In this document: positions 33,946 through 44,604 of the stretch, piece after piece
Numbering within the stretch: position 1 is the first letter of the stretch
How the letters are laid out: each line of letters starts with the position of its first letter
From: Sacculina carcini
Lineage: Eukaryota > Arthropoda > Thecostraca > Sacculinidae
Assembly: GCA_916048095.2 (NCBI GenBank)
Contig: OU696579.1
Span: 4,937,998-5,001,997, forward strand
DNA: 64,000 nucleotides
Direction: 5' to 3'
Translations under genes and position numbers: made by a program
Notes under the pieces: generated by a model
Seen by the model: only the letters and a program-made list of their open reading frames with translations
The model's database searches: none
What the model was told of the DNA's origin: nothing

Positions 33946-34740
33946 GTTAACAACAACAACAACATTTATATATATAGTGCCACTTCAGAGTCTATGAAAA
34001 TGAAAAAATCTAGCAATCATAAGTAGGTTGAAATAAACACGTTTTTAATGCCCGTTTGAAGGACATTACAATGGATACGTTCCTTACGCTCAAAATAAGT
34101 GCATTAAACACTATCGGTGCAGCATAGCGAAACGACCGAGATGACTTGGACAAGCCATTGTTCACCGAACGTGGCTCCTCCAGCTCTCTAGGGCGTGAGC
34201 TAGACCTCGTCAGCACCCTGCTATCAACCAACTCTCTGGGAGAAATCATTTCACGAATATACTCCGGTTTACCAACGACCAGTGCCTTGAACACCAGCAA
34301 ACACACCTTAAACGCAATTCTTTCCTCGATAGAGAGCCAGTGAAGCTGTTTCAGATAATGCGATGTTGGAGTACGCGCTGGTAGACCAATATCAATCGAG
34401 CACATCGATTCAATATTGTCTGCAGTCTCTGCAATTGATAGTGTGGAATCCGTATAAGAATACTATTGCAATAGTCAAGATGAGTGAAAACCATACTATG
34501 AACAAGAACATACAATGATTCTCGATTAAAATACTTCCTAATTGCATACAAATTTCACATTGGTAAATGACAAGTTCTTATAACATTGGAAATATGATCG
34601 TTAAAAGTCAAACCTGCATCAATTAAGATACCAATACAACGAGAAGATTGAACAATATCAATTTTCATTCCTCCAAGAAACAAATAATCCAAGGTAAATT
34701 TACGTAGGGATGGCACATTACGATGAATAAGCATAACTTA
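33945..34740 (-). mobile_element. LINE 3' fragment (CR1/L2-like RT C-terminus)
   Basis: The minus strand shows FTHLDYCNSILIRIP, LQRLQTILNRCARLI, then LKQLHWLSIEERIAFKVCLL and YIREMISPR, the standard order of the C-terminal domain in CR1/L2-type reverse transcriptases. Frames are broken near 34350 and upstream. The 3' end borders an AAC trinucleotide run at 33950-33964, as is usual for the microsatellite tails of this group. It differs in family from the LINE at 9-17 kb. Confidence 0.88.
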
Positions 34741-34953
34741 TTGGACCCAAAACAGACCCTTGTGGTACTCAGCGGGAAAGGTGTCGAACAGCTGTTATTA
34801 ATAGCCAAAAACTGTGTGCGGTTATCAATATACCTTATTGCGATTATATGCGGTTATCAATATGCCACCTTACTTGTTTTTCAGTGCGCGTCTAATGTGA
34901 TGATGAGAAATTATTTACCCATCGAGAACAGAGACAGATAAATATGTGCGCGT

Positions 34954-34954
<1 letters not shown>

Positions 34955-34997
<43 letters not shown>

Positions 34998-35039
34998 CAC
35001 ACACACACACAGACACACACACACACACACACACATACA

Positions 35040-35112
<73 letters not shown>

Positions 35113-35128
35113 ACACACACACACACAA
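34955..35128. repeat. Long CA microsatellite
   Basis: About 175 bp of nearly pure CA with occasional ACAG and ACAT. Frames are open on both strands but encode only repeat peptides. Confidence 0.95.
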
Positions 35129-35129
35129 T

Positions 35130-35710
35130 TGTTAACTTATTCAATCTACGCGATTTCTACGCGAAATATATGTGATTCGCCGTAATCTGTGGGCGCCACC
35201 GTCGGGCTAAGATTTGTCTATCAGCAATGAACCAGACTAGACTCGCCCACTCGGCAGTTAAGCAATGTCGCTGCAAACAGTGGTATGTTGTTTGTGTCGC
35301 GCGGAAATACTCGCCGTCTCAATATACCTATTGCTCTATTGTCCTGCCTTAAATGCGCGCAACAGAAACTGTTCCAACTGTGGAACCCTGTTCTGTTTTG
35401 GCAGACATATTTCCAATACGCAGTAAAGAAGTATACAAGACGTATTATTCACCTTTTTATTCATTGACGATTCATGCGATTTTAACGAAAATGTGTGTAC
35501 TAACGAAAAATGTGTCGTGAGATGCTTGGAGCGTGGTATAGTACGACGTGTGAGCTCTCTATACCAGATACTGCACTATAGCACTTGAAAGTACGCATTT
35601 ACTTGAACAATAATTAGCACGTGATTTTTAGGGCATGGTATAGCGCCATTTTCCCACGTTTGAGATTCATAAGACTGTGAGCACAGGGTGCTACATATGG
35701 GAGGACGGGG
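35130..35710. other. Unassigned intergenic sequence
   Basis: No similarity recognised. The plus-strand frame at 35285-35467 has no recognisable domain. Confidence 0.5.
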
Positions 35711-35711
35711 G

Positions 35712-35984
35712 CAGAGCCGTTGCGAGGACTTATGGGGCCCCCCGAAGGCAACACTTGGCGCCCCCACTATAAAAAAGCACCAAATAATGAATTTATTTAT
35801 TAGACATAAGCTCATAATACAAGCATAGGTAAGACATCTTAGCAAAAAGGAAAAAGATATACAAATTAAATAAGTAAGCGACCGATACACAGAAGCACAC
35901 ACACACACACACACTCGCAAGGGAGCCCCTCAACACTCGGGGCCCCCCGGCCGGGGGGTACGGGGGGACGTCGCAACGGCTCTG
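35712..35984. mobile_element. hAT-type MITE, CAGAGCCG family, copy 2
   Basis: Begins CAGAGCCGTTGCGAGG and ends CGCAACGGCTCTG, flanked by a perfect 8-bp duplication GACGGGGG (35704-35711 and 35985-35992). It is longer than copy 1 by about 100 bp in the middle, including a CA run. The perfect duplication suggests it is younger than most repeats here. Confidence 0.9.
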
Positions 35985-35999
35985 GACGGGGGCATTCAC

Positions 36000-36637
36000 A
36001 CATGCAGTGTTTACGCCAACACTATTATACAAGCTGTAGTACGTGCTATTTGATAAAAGTTCAATTGAAACAATATAAAGAACATTATTGCGACCATTAC
36101 TAAAAAAATATTTACATTTGCAATCAGTGTATTTGACCTTTGTATTAGTTTTCCACTTTAAAATTACATTTGGATGGTTATGCCACTTTTTGCGATGTTA
36201 GCCAAATAATATTAAGTCACTTTTGGTGGTTTGTTGTAAAAATGGTACCAGATTGAAGAGAGGTTGGAAAAATAGCACCAACTTGGAAAAAGGATAGAAA
36301 AGAAGGACTGGTGTATTTCCTTCCTTCAGAACTGCAAACAGAAATTGACATTTTTTGAAGGTTATTTTTGCGAAGATTAGGTTATTTTTATGTTACTTTT
36401 TTATAGGTGATTATGTTAGTTTTATGTTCGCAAACAAACAACAAACAGCCCGTGTAATTCATATAGCGCACTAATTAGCAAAGGCGTGATAAACATATGA
36501 TAAAGCGATGCAAAAGTAATAATGACAATAAAACTCATCGGTTATTTTTAGATTACTCATCTAGGCTACTTTTTCTCGCAAATAAAGTTACTTTTTTCTG
36601 ATTCATAGGCTACTTTTTTGACAGCCCTAGGAATTAA
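36000..36637. other. Unassigned intergenic sequence
   Basis: AT-rich; recurring short motifs such as GGTTATTTTT and GCTACTTTTT near 36360-36610. No gene was recognised. Confidence 0.5.
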
Positions 36638-36671
36638 CCTAACCTAGCCTAACCAACCTAACCTAACCTTG
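36638..36671. repeat. AACCT array, left of the Gypsy fossil
   Basis: AACCTAACCTAGCCTAACCA-type repeat. The same repeat resumes at 39577 on the other side of the Gypsy element. Confidence 0.8.
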
Positions 36672-39576
36672 TTGCAACCCCCTTGGGTCTGGGGAACGAC
36701 ACAATGGGGGACGACAACACAATATATATTCACAAGAGATCACAGTTCAGAGGCGGTTAATTACTGTGGCAAAACAAAACACAAGCAATGGTGAACAACA
36801 GAGCGAGCCAGCAACAGGGTAAGTTCTGTGGACTGGTTGTGGAAGAGTGTGTGTGTCGGTGTTTTATACGTCGCTGGCGTGTGTGATTGGGAATGTGTGT
36901 GTATGTGCGTATGTTGTCGCCTGGTGTTCTGGGTCACATATGGTCTGGGCGCACGGCTGTGGACCAGATGTTACCCTCGATGGCTGCTGCATCCATGGGT
37001 GGGGATGTGGTCAAGCGGATGCGAACCAGATGTTGGCCCAGACACTGAAGAGGGTTGGTGCGCACTGAATGGTGTTTGTAAGTGGTGTATGTCTGTGTGC
37101 AGGGGACATACACCTCCGGGACGCGACACTGTACCGGGATGGTGCGCGTTGGCTGGTGTTTGTACGTGGTGTATGTCTGTGTGCAGGGTACATACACCTC
37201 CGGGACGCGTACCGCTGAAGCGCTGGTAGAGTGTGTGTTTGTGGTGTATTGGCAAATGTTTTTGACCTACATTTGCACAGGCGCCACAGGAGCCCCCCTC
37301 CAGTTCAAGGAGAAAAACGGACTGGGGGGCGGACAACACGACCGGAACGAGTGATACGCGTACGCAGAACCGGGATTCTTGATCCGGAGCGATTTTTTGA
37401 CAGAGGCGCGTATTCCCAGCATCACGATTGGAAGGCGGTCGATCCAATTAGGACATTCGCGTAGCGCACATTTGAGTTGTCGGTGAAGGCGTTCGACGAG
37501 GCCGTTGGCGCTGGGGTTGTAGGCAGTGGTGTGCAGTGATTCAGCCCCGAGACGTGCCGTGATTTGTTGCCACAGGCGAGAGGTGAACTGTGAGCCTCGG
37601 TCGGACACAATGGCGTGTGGTACGCCATACCTGGATATCCAAGTGCTGATGAAACAGCGGGCAACTATGTCTGCGGATATATCAGACATTGGGCAGAACT
37701 CAAGCCACCTGGTAAATCTGTCGATCATCGTCAATATGTACTGCTGGCCTTTACAGTAAGGCAATGGCCCCACAATATCAATGTGGATATTATGAAAGCG
37801 ACCTGACGGTAGACAAAACTGAGCAGGTGTCGAACGATTGTGACGAGAGACTTTGCACGTTTGGCAATGTGTGCACTGTGTTGTCCATTACATCACATCA
37901 TGCCGCATAGATGGCCACACAAATCTGTCAGAGATAAGTTTCAGTGTGGCTTTTCGGCCGGGGTGTGACAAATTATGGAGAACACAAAAAACTTGCTTTC
38001 GCATGGACATCGGCACGATGGACCGAGATGTGCCTGTGGAATCATCGCAGATGATTGAGGCGTATGCGTGCGTAGGTAACGGCTTGATTGTAATTTTTAA
38101 ATTTGTGTCATTACCTTTTTTCAGCGTGTTTATGTCGTCGTCGTGCGCCTGTTCTTGAGATAGCTGCAACAGATCGATGATGCTGTGGACACTGTCTATC
38201 CTTGACAATGCGTCGGAGACGACGTTATCTGCGCCGCTTATGTGCTCTACATTCGTCGTGAATTGCACAATGTAGTCAAGGTGTTGCTGTTCTCGCGGTG
38301 AATGGATTGTTGTCGATGACCTGATCGCGTGTACCAGCGGTTTGTGGTCAGTGACGAGAAAAAATTGGCGACCTTCGACGAACGGCCTGAAATGGCGGAT
38401 GGCCATGTATGATGCGAACAATTATCGCCCAAACGCGCTGTACTTTCGCTGTGCGGGCGACAGTTTTTGTGACCAGAATGCAAGTGGCTTCCACATACCT
38501 TGTTGCAGCTGTTGCAGAACACATCCTATGCCGAAATCGCTGGCATCCGTGAATACGCCGAGCTTTGCGTCTGGATCCTGGTGGCTGAGTACAGTGGCGT
38601 CGCATATATTTCTCTTGGCTGCAGTGAATGCCTCGTCGGCTGCCTGCGTCCACTCGATAGGCGCCTTGGATCGTCGTTTCTTGTGGTCGACCAGAGGATG
38701 GAGCGGACCAAGAGTTTCAGCTGCATGGGGGAAAAATATGTGATAAAAGTTTATCATTCCTAGGAACCTTCTCAGTTGTTGTTGTGTTTGAGGCTTTGGG
38801 AAGTCCTTGACAGCGGCGATCATGTCATTCGTAGGCGTGATACCATGTTTGGTAATTGTGTAACCGAGAAATGTGAGAGTATTTACAGCGAATACACATT
38901 TTCCTGGGTTCACTCGAATTCCGAATTTGTCGAGGCGTTTGAAGACAGTTTCGATGTGTTCAAGGTGCTCTTCGTGAGATTTGCTGGTAATCAAAATATC
39001 ATCTATGTACACAAACGTAAAAGGCAACCCTCGTAGCCCCGTATCCATCAACCGTTGCATTGTTTGCGCACTGTTGCGCAGGCCAAATGGCATTCTGGTC
39101 ATCTCGAAAAGACCAAACGGTGTAGTGATGGCAGTCTTGTGAACATCATCAGGATGTACTGGTATTTGAAAATACGCTTTGGCGAGATCTATCTTTGAGA
39201 ATATTTTTGCGCCATGCAATGATACAGTAAAGTCCTGCAGATAAGGTAAGCTGTATCTGTCTGCGACCGTAATTCTGTTTAGAGCGCGATAGTCGCCGCA
39301 CGGGTCACATATGGTCTGGGCGCACGGCTGTGGACCAGATGTTGCCCTCCATGGCTGCTGCATCCATGGGTGGGGATGTGGTCAGGCGGATGCGAACCAG
39401 ATGTTGGCCCAGACACTGAAGAGGGTTGGTGCGCACTGACTGGTGTTTGTACGTGGTGTATGTCTGTGTGCAGGGGACATACACCTCCGGGACGCGTACC
39501 GCTGAAGCGCTGGTAGAGTGTGTGCTTGTGGTGTATGGGCAAATGTTTTTGACCTACATTTGCACAGGCGCCACAA
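36672..39576 (-). mobile_element. Ty3/Gypsy LTR retrotransposon fossil, broken
   Basis: On the minus strand, parts in order are reverse transcriptase (CGDYRALNRI, FSKIDLAKAYFQIPV, FVYIDDILI), RNase H (FTDASDFGIGCVL, FLVTDHKPLVHAI) and integrase (GPLPYCKGQQYILTMIDRFT, VSDRGSQFTSRLW, NGLVERLHRQLK). Direct repeats mark the ends (36672-37285 and a shorter copy 39301-39576, both beginning TGTGGCGCC on the minus strand), with a purine-rich GGAGGGGGGC before the left one. It is a broken element with several breaks. The left repeat has an internal duplication of about 60 bp. Confidence 0.88.
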
Positions 39577-39591
39577 CCTAACCTAACCGAG
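39577..39591. repeat. AACCT array, right of the Gypsy fossil
   Basis: AACCTAACCTAACC directly abuts the terminal repeat, mirroring 36638-36671. Confidence 0.75.
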
Positions 39592-39949
39592 AAAATGCAT
39601 GTGTCAAAAATAACACTAGAACAGTGCGTTGATTAGCTTTGACAAATATAACTTTCATAAAATAATATTGCAATAATAAATATTACTTAGATATATTTCT
39701 TGTTTTGTCGGCGGGACAAAAATCGAAATAAATCAAAATAGTTCAAAAGTATCCAAAATTGCACACTAGAAGAGCCTTAATCATCTTTTAAAAGCTTATT
39801 TTTCATCACGTATTTTTTCAATTAGTACACTGGAAAACATCGGAATCCCAACACAAAAAATCCAGCTAAACCAGCATATTTTTGGTTCGAAGTGAAGCAA
39901 TGAATGTCTAAGGTTTTATTAACACTGCAATTATATCAATAAACATATA
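39592..39949. other. Unassigned AT-rich sequence
   Basis: No gene or repeat was recognised between the Gypsy fossil and the next LINE. Confidence 0.5.
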
Positions 39950-42470
39950 AGAGAGTTTGTTTGTTTGTTTGTTTGCATGTAATGTTTTTCTTGTTGTGTG
40001 TGTATTTGTGTGTATGTTTGCTTTGTATTGTGTGTGTTGTATGCTTGTTTTTTGTTGTGACATTTCGTATGCATGTGTTAGGTGTTGTGTTTTTGTGCTC
40101 GCATGCGTCGTGCATTATGTGTTTATTTGTATGTTTGTTTTGCGTTGTGTGTGTGTCTTCTCACACCGTGAATTTGTCGTTTCTGCTGATGATGTGTGGC
40201 GATGTTAAAATGAATCCCGGTCCTGCTCGACCACAAAAACGATTTTCAAATATACTTTTCGCCAACATCAGGGGCTTGTATAAGAACATCAGAGATTTGA
40301 CAGCAACCAGTCGCTCCAAGGACATCGTTATCTGTGCCGAAACGCTTGTGTCCGATTATCGGGACCAATCTGAGCTATTGATGTCAGGTTTCAGTAAGCC
40401 ATTACTAATCAAACGTGACTCAAAAAAACAGGCGGCGTGGCATGGCAGTGTACGTACGCAAAGGCTTTTCAGCAACGATAATTACAGCGCACGACTGCAC
40501 TTGTCATGAAGTTATGCTGCTGCGTGTCAACACTGCCTTGATGAATTTTTACATCTTTGGAGCCTTCCGAAATCCAGACAGTAACGACTCTATCTACGAA
40601 TGTCTCTTGTCAGCCATGTCAACAAATCAGGAGAAGGACACCAAGTCAGCATTTGTATTTGTGGGAGACATGAACGCCCATCACCGTGAGTGGCTCTTGT
40701 CGAAATCTCCTACAGACGCTCATGGTAGAGCAGGATATGACTTCTGCAAAATTTCTGGCTGCTCCCAAATGGTGTCCGGTCCCACACATCAAGCGGGAAA
40801 CTGTTTGGACTTGGTTATGACAGACGTCTGAGATATCGTGAGTGTAAACGTGGAAGCTCCAATAGGAAGTTCAGATCACTCGTCGCTGTCCGTGAAGTTG
40901 ACATTAAGACAGAAGGTTTCTCCTTACACGATTTCAAGGCTCGTGCACATGAAGAACAATGTTGACTGGGTGAAGGTGAATGATGAATTGAAAGTAATTA
41001 AAATTAAAGTTTCAAATCTGCAGCAGAAGGAATGCCCCATCGATGCATTGAACAAATACTTTACCTATGTCATCTCAAGGACAGTGCCTACTAAAAAACT
41101 ACGTTTTCGCTCTGATGACAAAGCCTGGTTCACCAACGAATGTCGCAGCGCACGTGAATCCAAGCAGGAGGCTTACCACAAGTGGCTCCAATCACGCTCA
41201 GACGATTCATAGAATGTCTAAACTGAGGCCAGACGGCATGCTGAGCATGTGTATTCAGAAGCGGAAACACGTCGCTCAAAGAAACTTGCTGAAAAGCTAA
41301 CATCTGCCAATGACACCCACAAATGGTGGTCAACGTCAGTGGAAATCGTCAGTGTTTGGATATGACCTGTCTGTCCCTCCTTTATTTTCAGCGAACGGTG
41401 AGCTCAAAAGCAGCCCAACAGAGAAGGCAGAGTTGCTTATGAACTACTTCAATACCAAGCAATGTCAAGGCTCCATTCCGTCTGACGATTCATCTGTCCT
41501 CGCCCCGAAAATCAAAGGCATTGCCTTCCGATCAAAAGAAGTGGTGAATCTCATGAAAGACCTAGATGCCCACGGAGGAACATACCCTCTGAACATGTTT
41601 CCGCTATTTTTCAAGAACACGGCAGATACTCTAGCTCCGAAGCTTAGTGTTCTTTTCAGGCGCTTGATGAAGACTGGTTCGTTTCCATCATGTTGGCGGG
41701 TTGCGAATATCACGCCCATACCAAAAGGAACCAATTCAGCTGATGTTACAAACTACCGTCCGATATCAATTACGCCGATTCTGTCCAAAATATTCGAGCA
41801 CTTGATATCTTCCAGATTGTCCAAGTACCTGGAGAGCAACAATCTGCTGTCGGAAAACCAATTTGCATACCGTAAAAAACTCAGCACGACTGACGCTATG
41901 CTTACTATCACGCATGAGCTCCAGCAAGTGCTAAACAAAGGCAGTGAAGCCTGGATTGTGCAGTTGGATTTCTCGGCAGCATTTGACCGTGTCAGCCACC
42001 AGAGCTTGCTGCAAAAACTGAGAAACATTGGAGTCGGCGGCCGTTTGCTAAGTGTTTTGCATCAATTTCTATCCAATCGCGTTCATCGTGTTGCCATCGA
42101 TGGAGCATACAGTGGCTGGCAGAGCATTGTGTCCGGTGTACCGCAGGAACGTGTGTTGGGTCTTATTTTATTCAACATTTACACCGCTGACCTGTACACA
42201 ACCACACGCAACCCTGTATATGGATATGCTGATGATATCACCCTGATGGCTGTAATTTCATCTCCTTCGGACAGACCACAGGTGCGTCAAATGGTCAACG
42301 ACGATCTCAGCAGCGTCCTGAAGTGGTGTGAGAGGTGGAATATGATGCTGAACACTTCGAAATCTAAATGCTTGTTGGTTTCTAGGTCACGTACCGTTCA
42401 GCCTTCACATGGAGCTATCCTCATAAATGACGCCCAACTCAGCGTGTGTGAGAGTCAATTCTACTGAAGG
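39950..42470 (+). mobile_element. LINE (CR1/Crack/L2 group) with 2A-like motif, endonuclease and RT; decayed
   Basis: The 5' part is a cysteine- and phenylalanine-rich hydrophobic leader (39961 onward), then GDVKMNPGP (40198-40224), then an endonuclease (ILFANIRGLYKN, VFVGDMNAHHREWL, GNCLDLVMTDV) and a reverse transcriptase (NYRPISITPILSK, WIVQLDFSAAFDRVSH, GVPQERVLGLILFNIYTADL, YGYADDITLMA). Frame changes near 40415-40430 and 41212-41310 and a stop near 40831 show that it is dead. The C-terminal domain after LLVSRSRTVQ is lost: coding similarity ends about 42450 and a low-complexity tract follows. Confidence 0.9.
40198..40224 (+). other. 2A-like (StopGo) motif in LINE ORF2
   Basis: GDVKMNPGP sits between a hydrophobic leader and the endonuclease. 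The 2A consensus is D(V/I)ExNPGP, at which the ribosome skips the final Gly-Pro bond. Here E is K, so activity is doubtful, but NPGP is intact. 2A-like motifs are known from the N-terminal ORF2 regions of some APE-type LINEs. Confidence 0.75.
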
Positions 42471-42484
42471 AGCGGAATTGACTG

Positions 42485-43080
42485 TTGAGTCTTATTAATT
42501 GTATATTTATTCATATTTATTGTTATTTATTCATGCTTATTGTTATTTATTTTCTATTTATTTATATTTATTCTTATTTTACTCTCTATTTATTACTATT
42601 TATTATTGGTTGTTGTTATTTATTAAATTATACTTTTACTCAGTATTGGCTGTTGTTGTTTATTAAATCATATTTATTGTTGTTGCTGTTTATTGAATCA
42701 TATTTATTTTTGTTGTTGTTAATTGAATCATATTTATTGTTGTTGCTGTTTATTTAATCATATTTATTGTTGTTGTTGTATATTGAATCATATTTATTGG
42801 TGTTGTTGCTTATTGAATCATATTTGTTTGTGTTGTTGTTACTTATTGAATCATATTTATAATTATTTTTGGATGTTTCTTATTGAATCATATTTATTGT
42901 TCTTGATTGTTATTTATTACTTATTTATTAATATTTATTCTTATTTATTGATGGCCGTTATTTACTGAATCACATATTTATTGTTCATTGTTATTATTTA
43001 TTGAGGAACGTGGGCGGAGTGACATTATGGATTGTTATCGGATGATGGTATATTATTTATTGTTATTTATTCATTATTTT
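42485..43080 (+). repeat. TTATT/TTGTTGTTG-rich tandem repeat tract
   Basis: From about 42650 to 42890 a unit of roughly 55 bp or its half (ATTGAATCATATTTATTGTT) is repeated six or more times, embedded in TTATTTATTGTTATT-type sequence. The open frames across it are not genes. Confidence 0.85.
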
Positions 43081-43084
43081 CTTT

Positions 43085-43255
43085 CCAACTCTCTTTCTAG
43101 ACTTTTTCCTCTTCGAACTCTCTTTCTCTCTGAATCTTTTGGGCGCTTCCGGTACATGGGGCCACCTTAGGGTGGTAATAGTGCTTGCACTCTTCCCATG
43201 CTACTGGATTTGCCTGTAATTAATAATAATAATAATATTAATATATTTATTTTTT
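43085..43255 (+). mobile_element. LINE 3' end with TAA tail
   Basis: TTGGGCGCTTCCGGTACATG... GGATTTGCCTGTAATTAA followed by TAATAATAATAA, a microsatellite tail. Similar pieces lie at 22036 and 28135-28190. It could be the 3' end of the LINE at 39950-42470, parted from it by the tandem tract. Confidence 0.6.
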
Positions 43256-43979
43256 CCGGACCGTCTAAAACACGTCAAAGAGCCTTAGAAATCATGTTCA
43301 GAATTCACTAAATTCTAAGCAACGCGCAGCGAAATTGAAGCGTTGCACTCATTCTCTGCAATGAAAGTTCACAAATCATTTTTGCAACACTCAGCGGAGC
43401 CCCATCCCTCTCGGCGCGCCTGGGTTAATCCAGTGGGCGGAGCCTATTTAGCGTACTCTTACTTTGGAGCGACGCGCAAAACGGTGGTCCCCACATCATC
43501 GTTTAATAAATCGCAGGGCCAACACTTAATTATCACCACATTCATCAGACCTCAACCCCCCAGACTTTTTCCGCCGGGTTCTCCTTAAAGACAAACTAAC
43601 AGAACAATTATAAGACTTCTCAATTCTCAGATTTCAGGATCCATCACACCATTACCATTATCAGTCAGGATGAATGTGTGTGTCATCAACAAGTTTTCAA
43701 GATGCATTCAGGAATGTCTACGGCTGGATGGTGTACATTTGGAGCACATTATCTAAGACCTCTGGAAATTTGAATGATTCTCGTTTATGCTTAGCTAGTT
43801 GTGGAAATATGATTAACATAATCTCAATCTTGAAAAATTGAATTTATGAATCATTTGTAATGTGGACTCAATAAAGCCTGGACAAATGGGTTGCAAACAT
43901 TCTAAAACACTGTATATCTTACTATAATATATTATAGGTGTTGTTGGTCACCTGGGAAAGTTATGGATCTGAGGAGAGG
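43256..43979. other. Unassigned sequence upstream of the tRNA gene
   Basis: It includes a GC-richer patch at 43390-43480 (CCCTCTCGGCGCGCC, GTGGGCGGAGCC) that may be part of an old promoter or repeat. No coding sequence was recognised. Confidence 0.45.
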
Positions 43980-44051
43980 AGCAGAGTGGCGCAGTGGAAG
44001 CGTGCTGGGCCCATAACCCAGAGGTCCGTGGATCGAAACCACGCTCTGCTA
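43980..44051 (+). tRNA. tRNA-iMet: Initiator tRNA-Met (CAT)
   Basis: 72 bp folding into a full cloverleaf: acceptor AGCAGAG/CTCTGCT with the A1:T72 pair typical of eukaryotic initiators, D-arm GTGGCGCAGTGG, anticodon arm CTGGG-CCCATAA-CCCAG with CAT at 44012-44014, and T-arm CGTGG-ATCGAAA-CCACG. The ATCGAAA loop, in place of TTCGAAA, and the GGG/CCC anticodon stem are initiator hallmarks. Boxes A and B are intact and TTTTT follows at 44054-44058. It is expected to be a working tRNA that starts translation. Confidence 0.97.
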
Positions 44052-44053
44052 GC

Positions 44054-44058
44054 TTTTT
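44054..44058 (+). terminator. RNA polymerase III terminator of the tRNA
   Basis: A run of five T two bases after the mature 3' end. Confidence 0.85.
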
Positions 44059-44402
44059 CAAATTGTATTCTTTATCGTCACAAATGTATTCATTATTGTT
44101 CAGTTGTGCTTGCAGTCATGACTAACGGACGTGTCTTTGCACTGTTGATTCTGCCTTTTGTGTTTTCTAGGGTGTGTGTAGTGTGAGGAGTAATTGCGAG
44201 TGTTGGAGCTTGTGTGTGTGTACATGTGTGTGTATTTGTATGCGTGTGTGCGTGTCTGTGTTGTGTGAGAGCAGTAGAAGTGTTGCAGTGAGACCAGTAG
44301 AACTGCCGCAGAGGTGTTTTCAGCTTCTGTAGATTGCTGAGACCGCTCCAATTTCTTCTCTCAAAGTTGCAGCCAAGGTGGGTCGTGAAACGCAGTTGCG
44401 GC

Positions 44403-44588
44403 CAGAGCCGCAGAAACCGCCCCCCGTACCCCCCGGCCGGGGGGAGCCCCAAATGTTGAGGGGCCCCGTTGCTTCACGTATTATGTGATTATGTGTAATA
44501 AATACATTCATTATTTGGTGATTTATTTATAATGGGGGCCCCAAGTGTTGCCTTCGGGGGGGCCCCATAATTCCTCGCAACGGCTCTG
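44403..44588. mobile_element. hAT-type MITE, CAGAGCCG family, copy 3 (inverted)
   Basis: Same GGGGCCCC-rich interior as 3368-3541 and 35712-35984 but in the opposite direction, starting CAGAGCCGCAGAAACC and ending CCTCGCAACGGCTCTG. A second partial end (CCTCGCAACGGCTCG) follows at once at 44594-44608. No clear target duplication. Confidence 0.82.
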
Positions 44589-44604
44589 GAAATTCCTCGC
44601 AACG

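Noticed and set aside
34892-35144. Several open frames on both strands rich in Cys-Val and Thr-His
   Set aside because: They are translations of a CA microsatellite and encode only repeat peptides.
43938-44186. 82-codon plus-strand frame over the tRNA
   Set aside because: Overlaps the initiator tRNA gene and has no domain.
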